From Pseudomaricurvus alcaniphilus (lineage in GTDB: Bacteria; Pseudomonadota; Gammaproteobacteria; Pseudomonadales; Cellvibrionaceae), in NCBI RefSeq assembly GCF_011440395.1, contig NZ_JAAOIX010000001.1, forward strand, positions 496,001-560,000: 64,000 nucleotides of DNA, written 5' to 3'. The first letter of the stretch is position 1. Each line of letters begins with the position of its first letter. This document shows, in pieces, positions 45,599 to 54,892 of the stretch. Both the position numbers and the translations under genes were made by a program. Under the pieces are notes generated by a model. It ran no database searches. It worked only from the letters and a program-made list of their open reading frames with translations, and had not been told where the DNA came from.

Positions 45599-47235
45599 TC
45601 TGCAGCCCTCCCTTTTTGTGGAAACAGCCCTTTGGGTCGTTTCTGGATAAACAGGATAATAAATACCAGCACCAGGATCTTGGCCAACACCGCGCCGGTC
45701 AATGGCTCCAGGAACTTGTTGGCAATGCCGAGGGAGAAGCTGCCCACCAGGGTGCCCAACAGGTTACCCACGCCACCGAACACCACCACCATAAAGGAGT
45801 CGATGATGTAGGACTGGCCCAGGTTGGGGCCGACGTTGGTGAGCTGGCTCAAGGCCACTCCGGCCACACCGGCAACACCGGAACCGAGCCCGAAGGTCAG
45901 GGCATCCACGCGCTGGGTTTTTACTCCCATGGCCCGCGCCATATCGCGGTTTTGCGACACCGCTCGCACGTTGAGGCCGAGATTGGTTTTCTTGAACACG
46001 TACATCAGGACCGCAAACACCAGCAGGGAAAACGCCAGGATATAGAGCCGGTTAAAGGTCAGCGCCAGCACCGGGTTGATCTCCAGCGCGCCGCTCATCC
46101 ACTCCGGCGACGACACCTGGCGGTTGAGCGGGGAGAAAATACTGCGCACCGCCTGCTGCAGTATCAGGCTCAAGCCGAAGGTCGCCAGCAGGGTTTCCAG
46201 TGGCCGCCCCTCGAGAAAGCGAATGATGCCCTGCTGAATCGCAATACCCACCAGGCCGGAGACCACAAACGCCGCCGGGATGGCCACGACAATGGAATAG
46301 CCGATATGGTTCGGCATCAGCAACTGGATCACATAGGTGGTGTAGGCTCCCAACATGATCATTTCGCCGTGAGCCATATTGATAACGCCCATCACGCCGA
46401 AGGTGATGGCGAGGCCGATGGCGGCCAATAGCAGCACCGAGCCCAGGCTCAAACCAAAAAACAGCTTCTCCACAAAGCCGTAAAATTCCACTTTTTCTTC
46501 GGTGGTCTGCAGTGCCTTGAGCGCGGCCGCATGCAGCACCTTATTGCCTTTGCTGCTCTCCACCAAACCGGTCAAGGCGGCGCGCACCTCCGGCTCCAGC
46601 CGCCCTTGCAGGGTCTTTATGGCGGCGAACTTTTCTTCCTCGGCGCCCGCCCCGGCACGGTAAATGGCCATGGCGACCTGCATCAACTCCTGAATCGACT
46701 CCGACGCTTCTGTGCTCATGGCCGTGGTCACCAGCTTGGCGTTATCGGCGTCCATATCACCCAACATCGACTGCAGCGCGGCCAGGCGCTCTGGCTCCGA
46801 GCCCTTGAACAGGCGGATTTTCGCAATCGATTGTTTAATCGCCTTGCGCAGGCGGTTGTTAGTGCGCACCTTGTCCAGCTGCTTGAGGCTGAGGTCCGGC
46901 GCCAGCCTGCCCGTCTTCAGATTGTACAATTGATCCTTGCCAGCGCTGTCTTGCACCAGCTGATAAAATTCCTGGTTACCTTCCTCGTCGTGGTAGAGCT
47001 GCGAATTCAGCAGGATTTGCAACGCCAGCACGGCTTGCTGGCCGCTGCTATCGGCCATCTCTTCCACAATTCCTACTTTTTCCCTGAAACTGGCTTCTGT
47101 CAGAAGCACCAGCTTCTCATACACCGCTGCATCAATCGGGGCATCAATGGCCGCCGGCACTTCGTCCGCCGCCCATGCTGTGCAGGATATCGCCAGCGCG
47201 ATAATCACCGCCAAAATTGCACTAATCTGCCTCAC
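45595..47235 (-). CDS. urtB: Urea ABC transporter permease UrtB with periplasmic N-terminal domain
   Basis: 546 residues from a GTG with GAGGG 8 nt upstream. A signal peptide (ISAILAVIIALAISCTAWA) leads into a ~230-residue helical domain usual in proteobacterial UrtB, then the LivH-type permease: GSVLLLAAIGLAITFGVMGVINMAHGEMIMLGAY and LETLLATFGLSLILQQAVRSIF. It lies 101 bp after urtA, and a strong hairpin terminator sits in that gap, so expression should be lower than that of urtA. Confidence 0.95.
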   Translation of the reverse strand: MRQISAILAVIIALAISCTAWAADEVPAAIDAPIDAAVYEKLVLLTEASFREKVGIVEEMADSSGQQAVLALQILLNSQLYHDEEGNQEFYQLVQDSAGKDQLYNLKTGRLAPDLSLKQLDKVRTNNRLRKAIKQSIAKIRLFKGSEPERLAALQSMLGDMDADNAKLVTTAMSTEASESIQELMQVAMAIYRAGAGAEEEKFAAIKTLQGRLEPEVRAALTGLVESSKGNKVLHAAALKALQTTEEKVEFYGFVEKLFFGLSLGSVLLLAAIGLAITFGVMGVINMAHGEMIMLGAYTTYVIQLLMPNHIGYSIVVAIPAAFVVSGLVGIAIQQGIIRFLEGRPLETLLATFGLSLILQQAVRSIFSPLNRQVSSPEWMSGALEINPVLALTFNRLYILAFSLLVFAVLMYVFKKTNLGLNVRAVSQNRDMARAMGVKTQRVDALTFGLGSGVAGVAGVALSQLTNVGPNLGQSYIIDSFMVVVFGGVGNLLGTLVGSFSLGIANKFLEPLTGAVLAKILVLVFIILFIQKRPKGLFPQKGRAAE

Positions 47236-47256
47236 AGGACATCCCTCGGGTCATTC

Positions 47257-47281
47257 AAAAAACCGGGCCTGACGGCCCGGT
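47257..47281 (-). terminator. Intrinsic terminator/attenuator between urtA and urtB
   Basis: On the reverse strand ACCGGGCC, a 4-nt loop, GGCCCGGT and then six T. The perfect 8-bp GC-rich stem with T run should terminate a large part of transcripts after urtA, which is needed in excess as the binding protein. Confidence 0.85.
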
Positions 47282-47336
47282 ATCGACTTACGATTGCATC
47301 GCAGCCAGTTAACTCACTGACTGCGAACCTACACCC

Positions 47337-48623
47337 CTAGAAGTTTTGGCCAGAACACTTCTTGCTTTCGGTGTTGTAGTTACCGCAGTTGATTTTAGGA
47401 TCCTGCCAATCAGAGATGATCTTGGCGCTCTCTGGCAGGTAATCGGTCCAGGCATCACCGGGCACTTCTTTGGTCTGGGAGACGATTTCGAATTGACCGT
47501 CAGACTGGATTTCACCGATCAGGACCGGCTTGGTGAAGTGGTGATTGGGCAGTACTTCCGCCATGCCACCGGTCAGGTTAGGCACCTTGATGCCGTACAT
47601 GGCCGTGCGAACCTTGTCCACGTCCACAGTGCCGGCCTTCTCTACCGCTTTAGCCCAGGCCTGGAAACCGATGTAGGTGGCTTCCATAGGATCGTTGGTT
47701 ACCCGCTTGTTGTTCTTGATGAACTTCTTCCACTGCGCAATAAACTTGTCGTTGGCATCGGATTCAGCGGACTGGAAGTAGTTCCAGGCAGCCAGGTGGC
47801 CCACCAGCGGACCGGTATCAAAGCCGGACAGCTCTTCTTCACCGACCGAGAACGCAACTACCGGGATATCTTCAGAAGAGATGCCCTGGTTACCCAGCTC
47901 CTTGTAGAAAGGTACGTTGGCGTCACCATTGATGGTGGAAACCACCGCGGTGGCCTTGCCGGCGCTGCCGAACTTCTTGATGCTGGAGACGATGCCCTGC
48001 CAGTCGGAGTGACCGAAAGGCGTGTAGTTGATCATGATGTCTTCATCCTTGACGCCCTTGGATTTCAGGTAGGCTTCGAGGATCTTGTTGGTGGTGCGGG
48101 GGTAAACGTAGTCGGTTCCGGCCAGGACCCAGCGCTCGATACCATTTTCTTCCATCAGGTAATCAACCGCGGGAATGGCCTGCTGGTTGGGCGCCGCACC
48201 GGTGTAGAATACGTTTTTGGAGGACTCTTCGCCCTCGTACTGGACCGGGTAGAACAGCAAGCCGTTCAGCTCCTCGATCACCGGCAATACCGATTTACGG
48301 GAAACCGACGTCCAGCAACCAAAGATCACGTCGACGTCTTCTTTGGTCATCAATTCACGGGTCTTCTCCGCGAACAGGGGCCAGTTGGAGGCTGGATCCA
48401 CGACCACGGCTTCCAGTTTCTTGCCCAGCAATCCGCCCTTCTTGTTCTGCTCTTCCACCATCATTAACACGGTGTCTTTCAAGGTGGTTTCACTGATGGC
48501 CATGGTACCGGACAGAGAGTGCAGTACCCCGACTTTAATGGTGTCTGCGGCCAGAGCACCGAAGCTCATAACCGAGGCACCGGCGCTTAGTGCCAATGCT
48601 GCGAGTGTCTTTTTCACTTTCAT
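47337..48623 (-). CDS. urtA: Urea ABC transporter substrate-binding protein UrtA
   Basis: 428 residues. Signal peptide KKTLAALALSAGASVMSFGALAA, then the amide-binding type I periplasmic fold: IKVGVLHSLSGTMAISETTLKD, VIFGCWTSVSRKSVLPVIEELNGLLFYPVQYEGEE, and YVYPRTTNKILEAYL. These are hallmark UrtA/FmdD-type motifs for urea binding. It is the first gene of the leftward urea locus and has an AAAGGA site before the ATG. Confidence 0.96.
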   Translation of the reverse strand: MKVKKTLAALALSAGASVMSFGALAADTIKVGVLHSLSGTMAISETTLKDTVLMMVEEQNKKGGLLGKKLEAVVVDPASNWPLFAEKTRELMTKEDVDVIFGCWTSVSRKSVLPVIEELNGLLFYPVQYEGEESSKNVFYTGAAPNQQAIPAVDYLMEENGIERWVLAGTDYVYPRTTNKILEAYLKSKGVKDEDIMINYTPFGHSDWQGIVSSIKKFGSAGKATAVVSTINGDANVPFYKELGNQGISSEDIPVVAFSVGEEELSGFDTGPLVGHLAAWNYFQSAESDANDKFIAQWKKFIKNNKRVTNDPMEATYIGFQAWAKAVEKAGTVDVDKVRTAMYGIKVPNLTGGMAEVLPNHHFTKPVLIGEIQSDGQFEIVSQTKEVPGDAWTDYLPESAKIISDWQDPKINCGNYNTESKKCSGQNF

Positions 48624-48809
48624 TGCATTTTTCCTTTTACGGTTTCGAAGGTTGTGTTCCCAGGGGAGGACTCAGTCCTGCTGCTTGTTGCGACAACTCG
48701 GAGTGGACGGTAACTAGCCCCATCACTCGGTTACCAGGTCACTGAGAAATGACTTGCTCCATTATTCACAGCGAGGTTTTAGCTGCCATTGGGCAATTAC
48801 CCCAGAGGC

Positions 48810-48827
48810 CTACGTCAAATGACGTAG
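48810..48827. promoter_or_regulatory. Perfect palindrome upstream of urtA, possible operator
   Basis: CTACGTCAAATGACGTAG: 8-bp arms with a 2-bp centre, about 190 bp upstream of urtA and 150 bp before the divergent gene at 48981. The 357-bp gap holds no gene. No convincing -24/-12 sigma54 promoter was found. The regulator is not identified. Confidence 0.45.
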
Positions 48828-48980
48828 TTGTAGTTGGCCCTGGCTTAGTTGCATCTGGCCCTGACGCAGTGACACCTGATGTAAGGCATCTGAGATAGTG
48901 GCACCTGAAATTCCCAGCATTGGAAATAGACACTGGCGCCAGAAATCAGTAGGCTAGCGCAAATGACTTAGCGGCTACCC

Positions 48981-50255
48981 ATGCGTCTGATTTTTAAACT
49001 CTTTTTCTGGTTCCTCGTGCTTACTTGCCTGGGCCTGGCGCTGGCTGTCTGGTTCTCTCTCTCGAGTCAGCCGCTGGTGGTCAATAACGTCCGCCTGTCC
49101 CACGAGGACATCGCCCGCGCCCAGGTAATCCTGCGCGAAAACGATCCGCGCCATCTGGCCAGCGGTGAACAGAGCACCATCATCATCAGCGAATCAGACC
49201 TCAACCTGGCCGCCAATTACCTGTTGCAAAAGAAGCTTCGGGGCGGCGCCAGGGTCAGCCTGACACCCGGCAACCTGGACGCCCTGGGCACGGTACAACT
49301 GCCAATCCAGCCGCTGCAGCGATACTTCGACAGGTCCTACGTAAATATCCATTTGCATCTGACCTCGGGCCGCAAACGGTTTACCATAACCCGGCTGCAG
49401 ATAGGGCAATTGCGGGTACCGGATTTTGTCGCGAAGAAAATTCTCAAGTACGGCCTGCCGCTGTTCTACCAGCGGCCGGAATACCAGCTGGCTAACCGGG
49501 TGATCAGGCACATCGACCCGCAGGAAGAGGAGCTGCACATCACCTTCCAGTGGGACCCGACGCTGATCGACAGCGTGCAGTCCACATTTCTCAACGATGT
49601 CGACAAGGCCGCTCTGCAGGTGTACTACGACTACCTGCTGGTGCTGCAAAAATCCGGACTCAGCCGCAATGGCTCACTCACCCACCTGCTGCAGCCGATG
49701 TTTGCCCTCGCCCAGCAGCGCTCCCTGGAGCAGGATCCGGTGGCGGAAAACATCGCCCTGCTGACCCTGCTGGGTGTCTGGGCCACCAATAAAGACCTGG
49801 CCCAGCTGATCCCGGACCTGCGCACCCGGCCCCATCGCTTTCTGCTGAAACTGGAGCGGCGCACGGATTTCGCCCGCCACTTTCTCGGCTCCGCAGCCCT
49901 CACCGCGCGCGGTGACAGCGCCCTCGCCGATGCTATTGGTATTTACAAAGAAGTAGCGGACTCAAACCACGGCTCCGGCTTCAGCTTTACCGATATCGCC
50001 GCTGACCGGGCCGGTGTGCGTTTTGGGGAATTGGCGACGCGCTCGGCCGCCAGTGCGAGGCAGGTGCAAGCATTCATGGCCGCCAGATTTGAAGAGACCG
50101 ATATCATGCCCAAGGCGCGGGATTTGCCGGAGTTCCTCAACAGCAGCGAACTCAAGCGCCGCTATGGCAATGTGGGAAGCGACGCCTATAACGACGTCAT
50201 GGCGGAAATCGAACGGCGCATAAGCGCCTGCCGTATCCACCGCGAAATTATCTAG
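48981..50255 (+). CDS. Conserved protein of unknown function with N-terminal membrane anchor
   Basis: 424 residues, not assigned to a characterised family. A single N-terminal hydrophobic helix (LIFKLFFWFLVLTCLGLALAVWFSL) is followed by a long soluble, presumably periplasmic part with EQSTIIISESDLNLAANYLLQKK, VNIHLHLTSGRKRFTITRLQIGQLRVPDFVA and, at 320-360, SAALTARGDSALADAIGIYKEVADSN. No catalytic motif is evident. It is divergent from urtA and stands alone. Codon use looks like the neighbours'. Confidence 0.78.
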   Translation: MRLIFKLFFWFLVLTCLGLALAVWFSLSSQPLVVNNVRLSHEDIARAQVILRENDPRHLASGEQSTIIISESDLNLAANYLLQKKLRGGARVSLTPGNLDALGTVQLPIQPLQRYFDRSYVNIHLHLTSGRKRFTITRLQIGQLRVPDFVAKKILKYGLPLFYQRPEYQLANRVIRHIDPQEEELHITFQWDPTLIDSVQSTFLNDVDKAALQVYYDYLLVLQKSGLSRNGSLTHLLQPMFALAQQRSLEQDPVAENIALLTLLGVWATNKDLAQLIPDLRTRPHRFLLKLERRTDFARHFLGSAALTARGDSALADAIGIYKEVADSNHGSGFSFTDIAADRAGVRFGELATRSAASARQVQAFMAARFEETDIMPKARDLPEFLNSSELKRRYGNVGSDAYNDVMAEIERRISACRIHREII

Positions 50256-50326
50256 CGCCCGTCCGGAATCAGCTTCCGGGCGAGCGCTCGTTTCCTAACC
50301 GCTAACTCTCGTCACCTAACCGCTGG

Positions 50327-51097
50327 CTAGCGCGGTTGCATGCGAATGGCACCATCACAGCGGATCACCTCGCCATTGAGATAATCATTTTCGACGATAC
50401 TCTGCGCCAGTTGCGCGACTTCATCGGGCTTGCCCAAGCGGCTGGGGAACGGCACGTTGGCCGCCAGGGCAGCCACTGTCTCCTCCGGCAGGGAATCGCA
50501 CATGGGCGTATGGATCAGGCCCGGGGCAATGGTGTTGACGCGAATGCCGTAGGCTGCCAGATCGCGGGCAATGGGCAGGGTCATGCCGACGATACCACCC
50601 TTGGAGGCGCTGTAGGCCGCCTGCCCCACCTGGCCTTCATAGGCCGCCACCGAGGCAGTATTAATAATCACCCCGCGCGCGCCGTCGGCGTTTAGAGGCT
50701 CCTGCCGGCTCATCACTTCCGCCACCAGACGCAGCACGTTAAAACTGCCCACCAGGTTGATATTGATCACTTTCTGGAACAAATCCAGCGGGAAGGCGCC
50801 CTTCTTGCCGATGGTCTTGGCGGCATCCGCCACCCCGGCGTAATTGGAACAGATATGAATCGCGCCGAACGCCGCCAGCGTCGCATCGATACCCGCTTTT
50901 ACCGAGGCTTCATCGGTTACATTCACGCTTTGGTAAATCACCTGCTGGCCCAACTCCGCGGCGATGGCGTTGCCGCGCTCGGCGTTCATATCGAAAATGG
51001 CAACCCGGGCCCCCTGGGCGACAAAGCGGCGCACAGTGGCTTCGCCCAGGCCGGACGCACCGCCGGTGATTACTGCTACTTTACCTTCAATTTGCAT
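50327..51097 (-). CDS. 3-hydroxyacyl-CoA dehydrogenase-like SDR (HSD17B10 type)
   Basis: 256 residues. Cofactor motif VAVITGGASGLGEATVRRF (residues 7-25), Asp in IFDMNAER favouring NAD, catalytic YSASKGGIVGMTLPIARDL, and GLIHTPMCDSLPEE, all typical of type II 3-hydroxyacyl-CoA dehydrogenases. It is the last gene of the thiolase/acyl-CoA dehydrogenase set, so it probably handles the hydroxyacyl-CoA step, for example of branched short chains. The ATG directly follows a run of tandem repeats that each contain a GGAAATAACC ribosome-like site. Confidence 0.9.
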   Translation of the reverse strand: MQIEGKVAVITGGASGLGEATVRRFVAQGARVAIFDMNAERGNAIAAELGQQVIYQSVNVTDEASVKAGIDATLAAFGAIHICSNYAGVADAAKTIGKKGAFPLDLFQKVININLVGSFNVLRLVAEVMSRQEPLNADGARGVIINTASVAAYEGQVGQAAYSASKGGIVGMTLPIARDLAAYGIRVNTIAPGLIHTPMCDSLPEETVAALAANVPFPSRLGKPDEVAQLAQSIVENDYLNGEVIRCDGAIRMQPR

Positions 51098-51182
51098 GGT
51101 TATTTCCTGTCTGTGGTTATTTCCAACCGATGGTTATTTCCAGCCGATGGCAATTTCCTGCCGATGGTTATTGCCTGGCTGG
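51098..51182 (-). repeat. Five 17-bp tandem repeats carrying ribosome-binding-like sequence
   Basis: Forward-strand units begin GGTTATTTCC: 51098-51114, 51115-51131, 51132-51148, 51149-51165 and 51166-51182, the last two diverged. Read on the gene strand each intact unit holds GGAAATAACC, and the final one is the ribosome site of the SDR gene at 51097. Confidence 0.85.
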
Positions 51183-51235
51183 GGTTCATGTTTATCAGTC
51201 ATTAATTCTTTGCGCGGCCCGCCAGCGGTAGCCCG

Positions 51236-52405
51236 TCAGGCGATTTCCCGCAGTAATTCCCGGGCGATAATCACCCGCTGAATCTCACTGGTACCTTCGT
51301 AGATGGAAGTCACCCGGGCGTCCCGGGCGTAGCGCTCCAGCGGTACTTCGCGGGTGTAGCCAATTCCACCCAGTAACTGGATGGCGGTGTAGCAAACGTT
51401 GTTGGCGGTCTCGGTGGCGTGCAATTTGGCCATCGATGCCTGCTTGGCAAAGGGCTTGCCCTGCTGTTTCAAACACGCAGCACTCATCAGCAGCAGGCGC
51501 GAAGCCTCCAGCTGGGTGTAGGCATCCGCCAGCATCCACTGGGGCCCCTGCAGGCTGGCAATAGGGGCGCCAAATTGCTCCCGCTCGGTGCAATACTGGC
51601 GGGCGTAATCCATGGCCGCCTGGCCCACACCCAGCGCCAGTGAGCCGATGCCAATGCGGCCGCCGGCCAACTCTGCGACCGCGATGCGAAAACCGTCGTT
51701 CAACTTGCCCATAAGCGCAGATTGCGGGATGCGGCAGTCTTCAAAAATCACCATATTGGTGGCCGAGGCGTGCTGGCCCATCTTGTCTTCCGCCTTGCCG
51801 ATGGTGAGCCCGGGCGTACCCGCCTCCACCAGGAAGCAGGAGATCCCCTTGCCCTTGGGGGCATCGGCATCGGTCACCGCCCACACCACAAACACACCGG
51901 CGTACTCGGCACTGCTGATCCACATCTTGCTGCCGTTCAGTACCCAGTCGTTGCCGTCCTTGACGGCACGGGTCTTCATGCCCGCCGGATCGGAACCGGC
52001 CCCCGCTTCCGACAGGCAAAAGCCGCCGGCCGGGTATTCACCGGAACAGAGTTTGGGCAGATAGGTTTGTTTCTGCTCTTCATTGGCAATGGCCTGGATT
52101 ACCTCGCCCACCATATTGGTTACCGACATGGTCACCGCGGTGGAGGCGCAGGCACGGGCCACTTCGGTAATTGCCAGGCTGAAGGCCACCACTCCGGCCT
52201 CACTGCCACCGTAGTCGGCGCTGACATTCAGCCCCATAAAGCCCAGGTCGGCCAGCTGCTTGAGGTTAGCCAAAAATAGTGCCCGGTCGGCCACCTTGTC
52301 TTCGCCGCGATCGAGGCGCGCCGCCACCGGGGCCAACTCGCTCTCGGCAAACTTGCGGGCCATGGCCTGAATCAGCCCCTGTTCTTCGGTTAAATCGAGA
52401 TCCAT
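51236..52405 (-). CDS. Acyl-CoA dehydrogenase
   Basis: 389 residues, complete. LTEEQGLIQAMARKFAESELAPVA at the start, the FAD/substrate motif FCLSEAGAGSDPAGMKTRA, WISSAEYAGVFVVWA, and the catalytic Glu in TSIYEGTSEIQRVIIARELL near the C-terminus. It oxidises an acyl-CoA at the 2,3 position. The length and motifs fit short/branched-chain enzymes. It stops 138 bp before the SDR gene and starts 14 bp after the thiolase stop. Confidence 0.94.
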   Translation of the reverse strand: MDLDLTEEQGLIQAMARKFAESELAPVAARLDRGEDKVADRALFLANLKQLADLGFMGLNVSADYGGSEAGVVAFSLAITEVARACASTAVTMSVTNMVGEVIQAIANEEQKQTYLPKLCSGEYPAGGFCLSEAGAGSDPAGMKTRAVKDGNDWVLNGSKMWISSAEYAGVFVVWAVTDADAPKGKGISCFLVEAGTPGLTIGKAEDKMGQHASATNMVIFEDCRIPQSALMGKLNDGFRIAVAELAGGRIGIGSLALGVGQAAMDYARQYCTEREQFGAPIASLQGPQWMLADAYTQLEASRLLLMSAACLKQQGKPFAKQASMAKLHATETANNVCYTAIQLLGGIGYTREVPLERYARDARVTSIYEGTSEIQRVIIARELLREIA

Positions 52406-52419
52406 GCCACGCTCCTGAG

Positions 52420-53622
52420 TTATGACTGCAACATTTCTACGGCGACGGACGTGGCTTCACCGCCACCGATACAGAGACTGGCCACCCCCTTGTGCTTGCC
52501 CAGGCGCCGCAGGGCGTGCAGCAAGGTCACCAGGATGCGGGCGCCGGACGACCCGATAGGATGGCCGAGGGCACAGGCGCCGCCGTTGACATTGACTTTG
52601 GCAGGGTCCAGCGACAGGCCATCGATGGCCAGCATGGTGACCATGGCAAACGCCTCGTTGATTTCGATCAGGTCCACATCGGCCAGCGACCAGCCGGTTT
52701 TTTGCAGCAGCTTCTGGATGGAGCCGATGGGCGCTACGGTAAACTCGCCCGGCAGTTGCGCGTGGCTGCTGTGGGCAACGATCTTCGCCATGGGGGCCAG
52801 TCCCAGTGCCCGCGCCCGGGCCGCGGTCATCAGCACCAGGGCCGCCGCACCATCGGAAATGGAACTGGAGTTGGCCGGGGTAATGGTGCCGTCTTTGGCA
52901 AAGGCCGGTTTCAACTGCGGGATTTTGTCCAGGTTAGCCTTGCCGGGCTGTTCATCGTGTTCAACAATGTGTTCGCCGCCGCGACTCTTGACCGTGACCG
53001 GCGCAATTTCTGCCTTGAAATAACCTTCGGCAATGGCGCGGTTGGCACGGGACAGGGACTCGATGGCGTAGGCATCCATTTGCTCGCGGGTATAACCTTT
53101 TTCATCGGCGGTCTGCTGCGCATAGGTGCCCATGGCGCGGCCGGTATAGGCATCTTCCAGCCCATCCGTAAACATGTGGTCCTTGATTTCGCCGTGCCCC
53201 AACCGCAGGCCGCCGCGGGCCTTGTCGAGCAGATAAGGAGCCTGGGTCATGCTCTCCATCCCCCCGGCCACCACCACCTCACAGCTGCCCGCACGAATCT
53301 GGTCATGGGCCAGCATCACGGCTTTCATGCCGGAGCCACAGACCTTGCTGACGGTGGTGCACGGGACGGCATTGGGCAGGCCGGCGCCGAGCGCGGCCTG
53401 GCGCGCCGGGGCCTGCTTGACCCCGGCGTTGAGCACATTGCCCATCAGCACTTCGTCCACCTGGTCGGGGCCGAGCCCGGCCCGCTGCAGGGCACCGGCA
53501 ATGGCCACCGAGCCCAACTGTGGCGCGGTCAGGGTGGTGAAATCGCCCTGGAAGCCCCCCATCGGGGTACGGGCGGCGGAAACAATGACGACATCATTAT
53601 CACTAAGGGATGCGCTAGACAT
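52420..53622 (-). CDS. Acetyl-CoA acyltransferase (thiolase)
   Basis: 400 residues from the ATG at 53622 with AGGAG 7 nt upstream; the frame continues to 53730 without similarity. VVIVSAARTPMGGFQGDF opens the thiolase fold, the nucleophile Cys lies in TTVSKVCGSGMKAVMLAHD, and NVNGGACALGHPIGSSGARI and SLCIGGGEATSVAVE give the active-site His and second Cys-equivalent region. It cleaves 3-ketoacyl-CoA or joins acetyl-CoA units; with the next two genes, degradation is more likely. Divergent from an AraC regulator. Confidence 0.94.
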   Translation of the reverse strand: MSSASLSDNDVVIVSAARTPMGGFQGDFTTLTAPQLGSVAIAGALQRAGLGPDQVDEVLMGNVLNAGVKQAPARQAALGAGLPNAVPCTTVSKVCGSGMKAVMLAHDQIRAGSCEVVVAGGMESMTQAPYLLDKARGGLRLGHGEIKDHMFTDGLEDAYTGRAMGTYAQQTADEKGYTREQMDAYAIESLSRANRAIAEGYFKAEIAPVTVKSRGGEHIVEHDEQPGKANLDKIPQLKPAFAKDGTITPANSSSISDGAAALVLMTAARARALGLAPMAKIVAHSSHAQLPGEFTVAPIGSIQKLLQKTGWSLADVDLIEINEAFAMVTMLAIDGLSLDPAKVNVNGGACALGHPIGSSGARILVTLLHALRRLGKHKGVASLCIGGGEATSVAVEMLQS

Positions 53623-53786
53623 GATACTGCTCCTGTTGGGTAGCGTTAACGCACCGATCATAGAGCCAACAAGGCTGGATGAACAGGGCTGCAGATGACA
53701 ATAAAACTCACAAATTTTGCCAGCCATCACCCCTATAGCTGCGATAATCGGCTATTATCCACCAATAAACACACAGAAAAATCACC

Positions 53787-54788
53787 ATGGCCACTATTTC
53801 CATCCACCATGTTCGCGGCGCCCTGGCGAGCCTCGGCCGACGCGGCCGCGACAGCCGCGCACCGGCCATAGAAGCCGGCATCAACCCACGCTTGCTGACG
53901 CTGCCCAACGCCCGTATCCACGACCGGCAGATGACCCGCCTGATCCATCGAATCAGTGAACTGCTGGACGATGAGTTTATGGGCTGTACCGGGCGGCCCT
54001 GCAAACGCGGCGCGTTCGCCTATATGGTGCAGAGCGTGCGGCGCTGTGAGAATCTGCGTGAGGCGATTAAATCCGGCACCCGCTTTTACAACCTGCTGAC
54101 AGACGATATTGACACCCAGCTGCAGGAGGACGGTGAACAGGCCACCATCGACATTCGTTTTGCGCAGCCGGCACTGGACCCGGATCACTATATGCAGGAA
54201 TTCTGGATGGTTATCTGGCACCGCCTGGCCAGCTGGCTAACCGACACCCGCATTCCACTGCTGGCAGCGGAATTTGTGCAACCAATGTCGGACCATCAAC
54301 TGGAGCTGAGCTATATGTTCCCCTGCCCGCTGACATTTGACCAGCACAGCAACCGGCTGCAGTTCGCCGCCGAGCATTTGAATTTACCCATCGTTCGCAG
54401 TCGCGAAGATGTGGAGGAGTTTGTCCGCCACGCGCCGTTTGACCTGCTCACCATTCCCGGTTCGGACCAGAGCCTGCAGCAGCAGATTACCCGGCTGCTC
54501 ACCCCCGCATACGGCCAGCCATTGGAGTTTCCCGCCTTGGAATCACTGGCCCGGCGCCTCAAGCTCTCTCCCAAGACCCTGCACCGCCGCCTCAAAAAAG
54601 AGGCCACCAGCTACCAGCGCATCAAGGACAACCTGCGCCGTGACCTGGCCCTGAACAAATTAATCCGCGAGCAACTGCCGGTGCATCAGGTAGCTGAATT
54701 GGTGGGTTTTGCCGACGCCCGCTCCTTCACCCGCGCTTTCAAACACTGGACCGGCTTGTCACCGCGGGAGTACTGCCGGTTTCTGTAA
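53787..54788 (+). CDS. AraC family transcriptional regulator (OruR/arabinose-binding-like N-domain)
   Basis: 333 residues. The N-terminal ~210 residues are the Arabinose_bd-like domain common in AraC members of hydrocarbon and fatty-acid pathways (IEAGINPRLLTLPNARIHDRQMTRLIHRI). The C-terminal double HTH reads ESLARRLKLSPKTLHRRLKKEATSYQRIKDNLRRDLALNKL and VAELVGFADARSFTRAFKHWTGLSPREYC. It is divergent from the thiolase/acyl-CoA dehydrogenase/SDR operon with 164 bp between, so it probably activates it. Confidence 0.93.
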   Translation: MATISIHHVRGALASLGRRGRDSRAPAIEAGINPRLLTLPNARIHDRQMTRLIHRISELLDDEFMGCTGRPCKRGAFAYMVQSVRRCENLREAIKSGTRFYNLLTDDIDTQLQEDGEQATIDIRFAQPALDPDHYMQEFWMVIWHRLASWLTDTRIPLLAAEFVQPMSDHQLELSYMFPCPLTFDQHSNRLQFAAEHLNLPIVRSREDVEEFVRHAPFDLLTIPGSDQSLQQQITRLLTPAYGQPLEFPALESLARRLKLSPKTLHRRLKKEATSYQRIKDNLRRDLALNKLIREQLPVHQVAELVGFADARSFTRAFKHWTGLSPREYCRFL

Positions 54789-54892
54789 AGCTCACCCGGA
54801 TTGCCTGGCATTGTCGGGGCCGCGTAGCGGTTTTAGCGGCCTTTAACTGCTAAACTATAGCGCCGCAAATAACCTGCTTGAGGACCACAAAC

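Noticed and set aside
47346-48467. 373-codon open frame on the plus strand
   Set aside because: Antisense shadow of urtA.
48624-48980. Sigma54 promoter for urtA
   Set aside because: No TGGCA-N-TTGC pattern with correct GG/GC spacing was found on the urtA strand; near matches were off by one or more bases in spacing.
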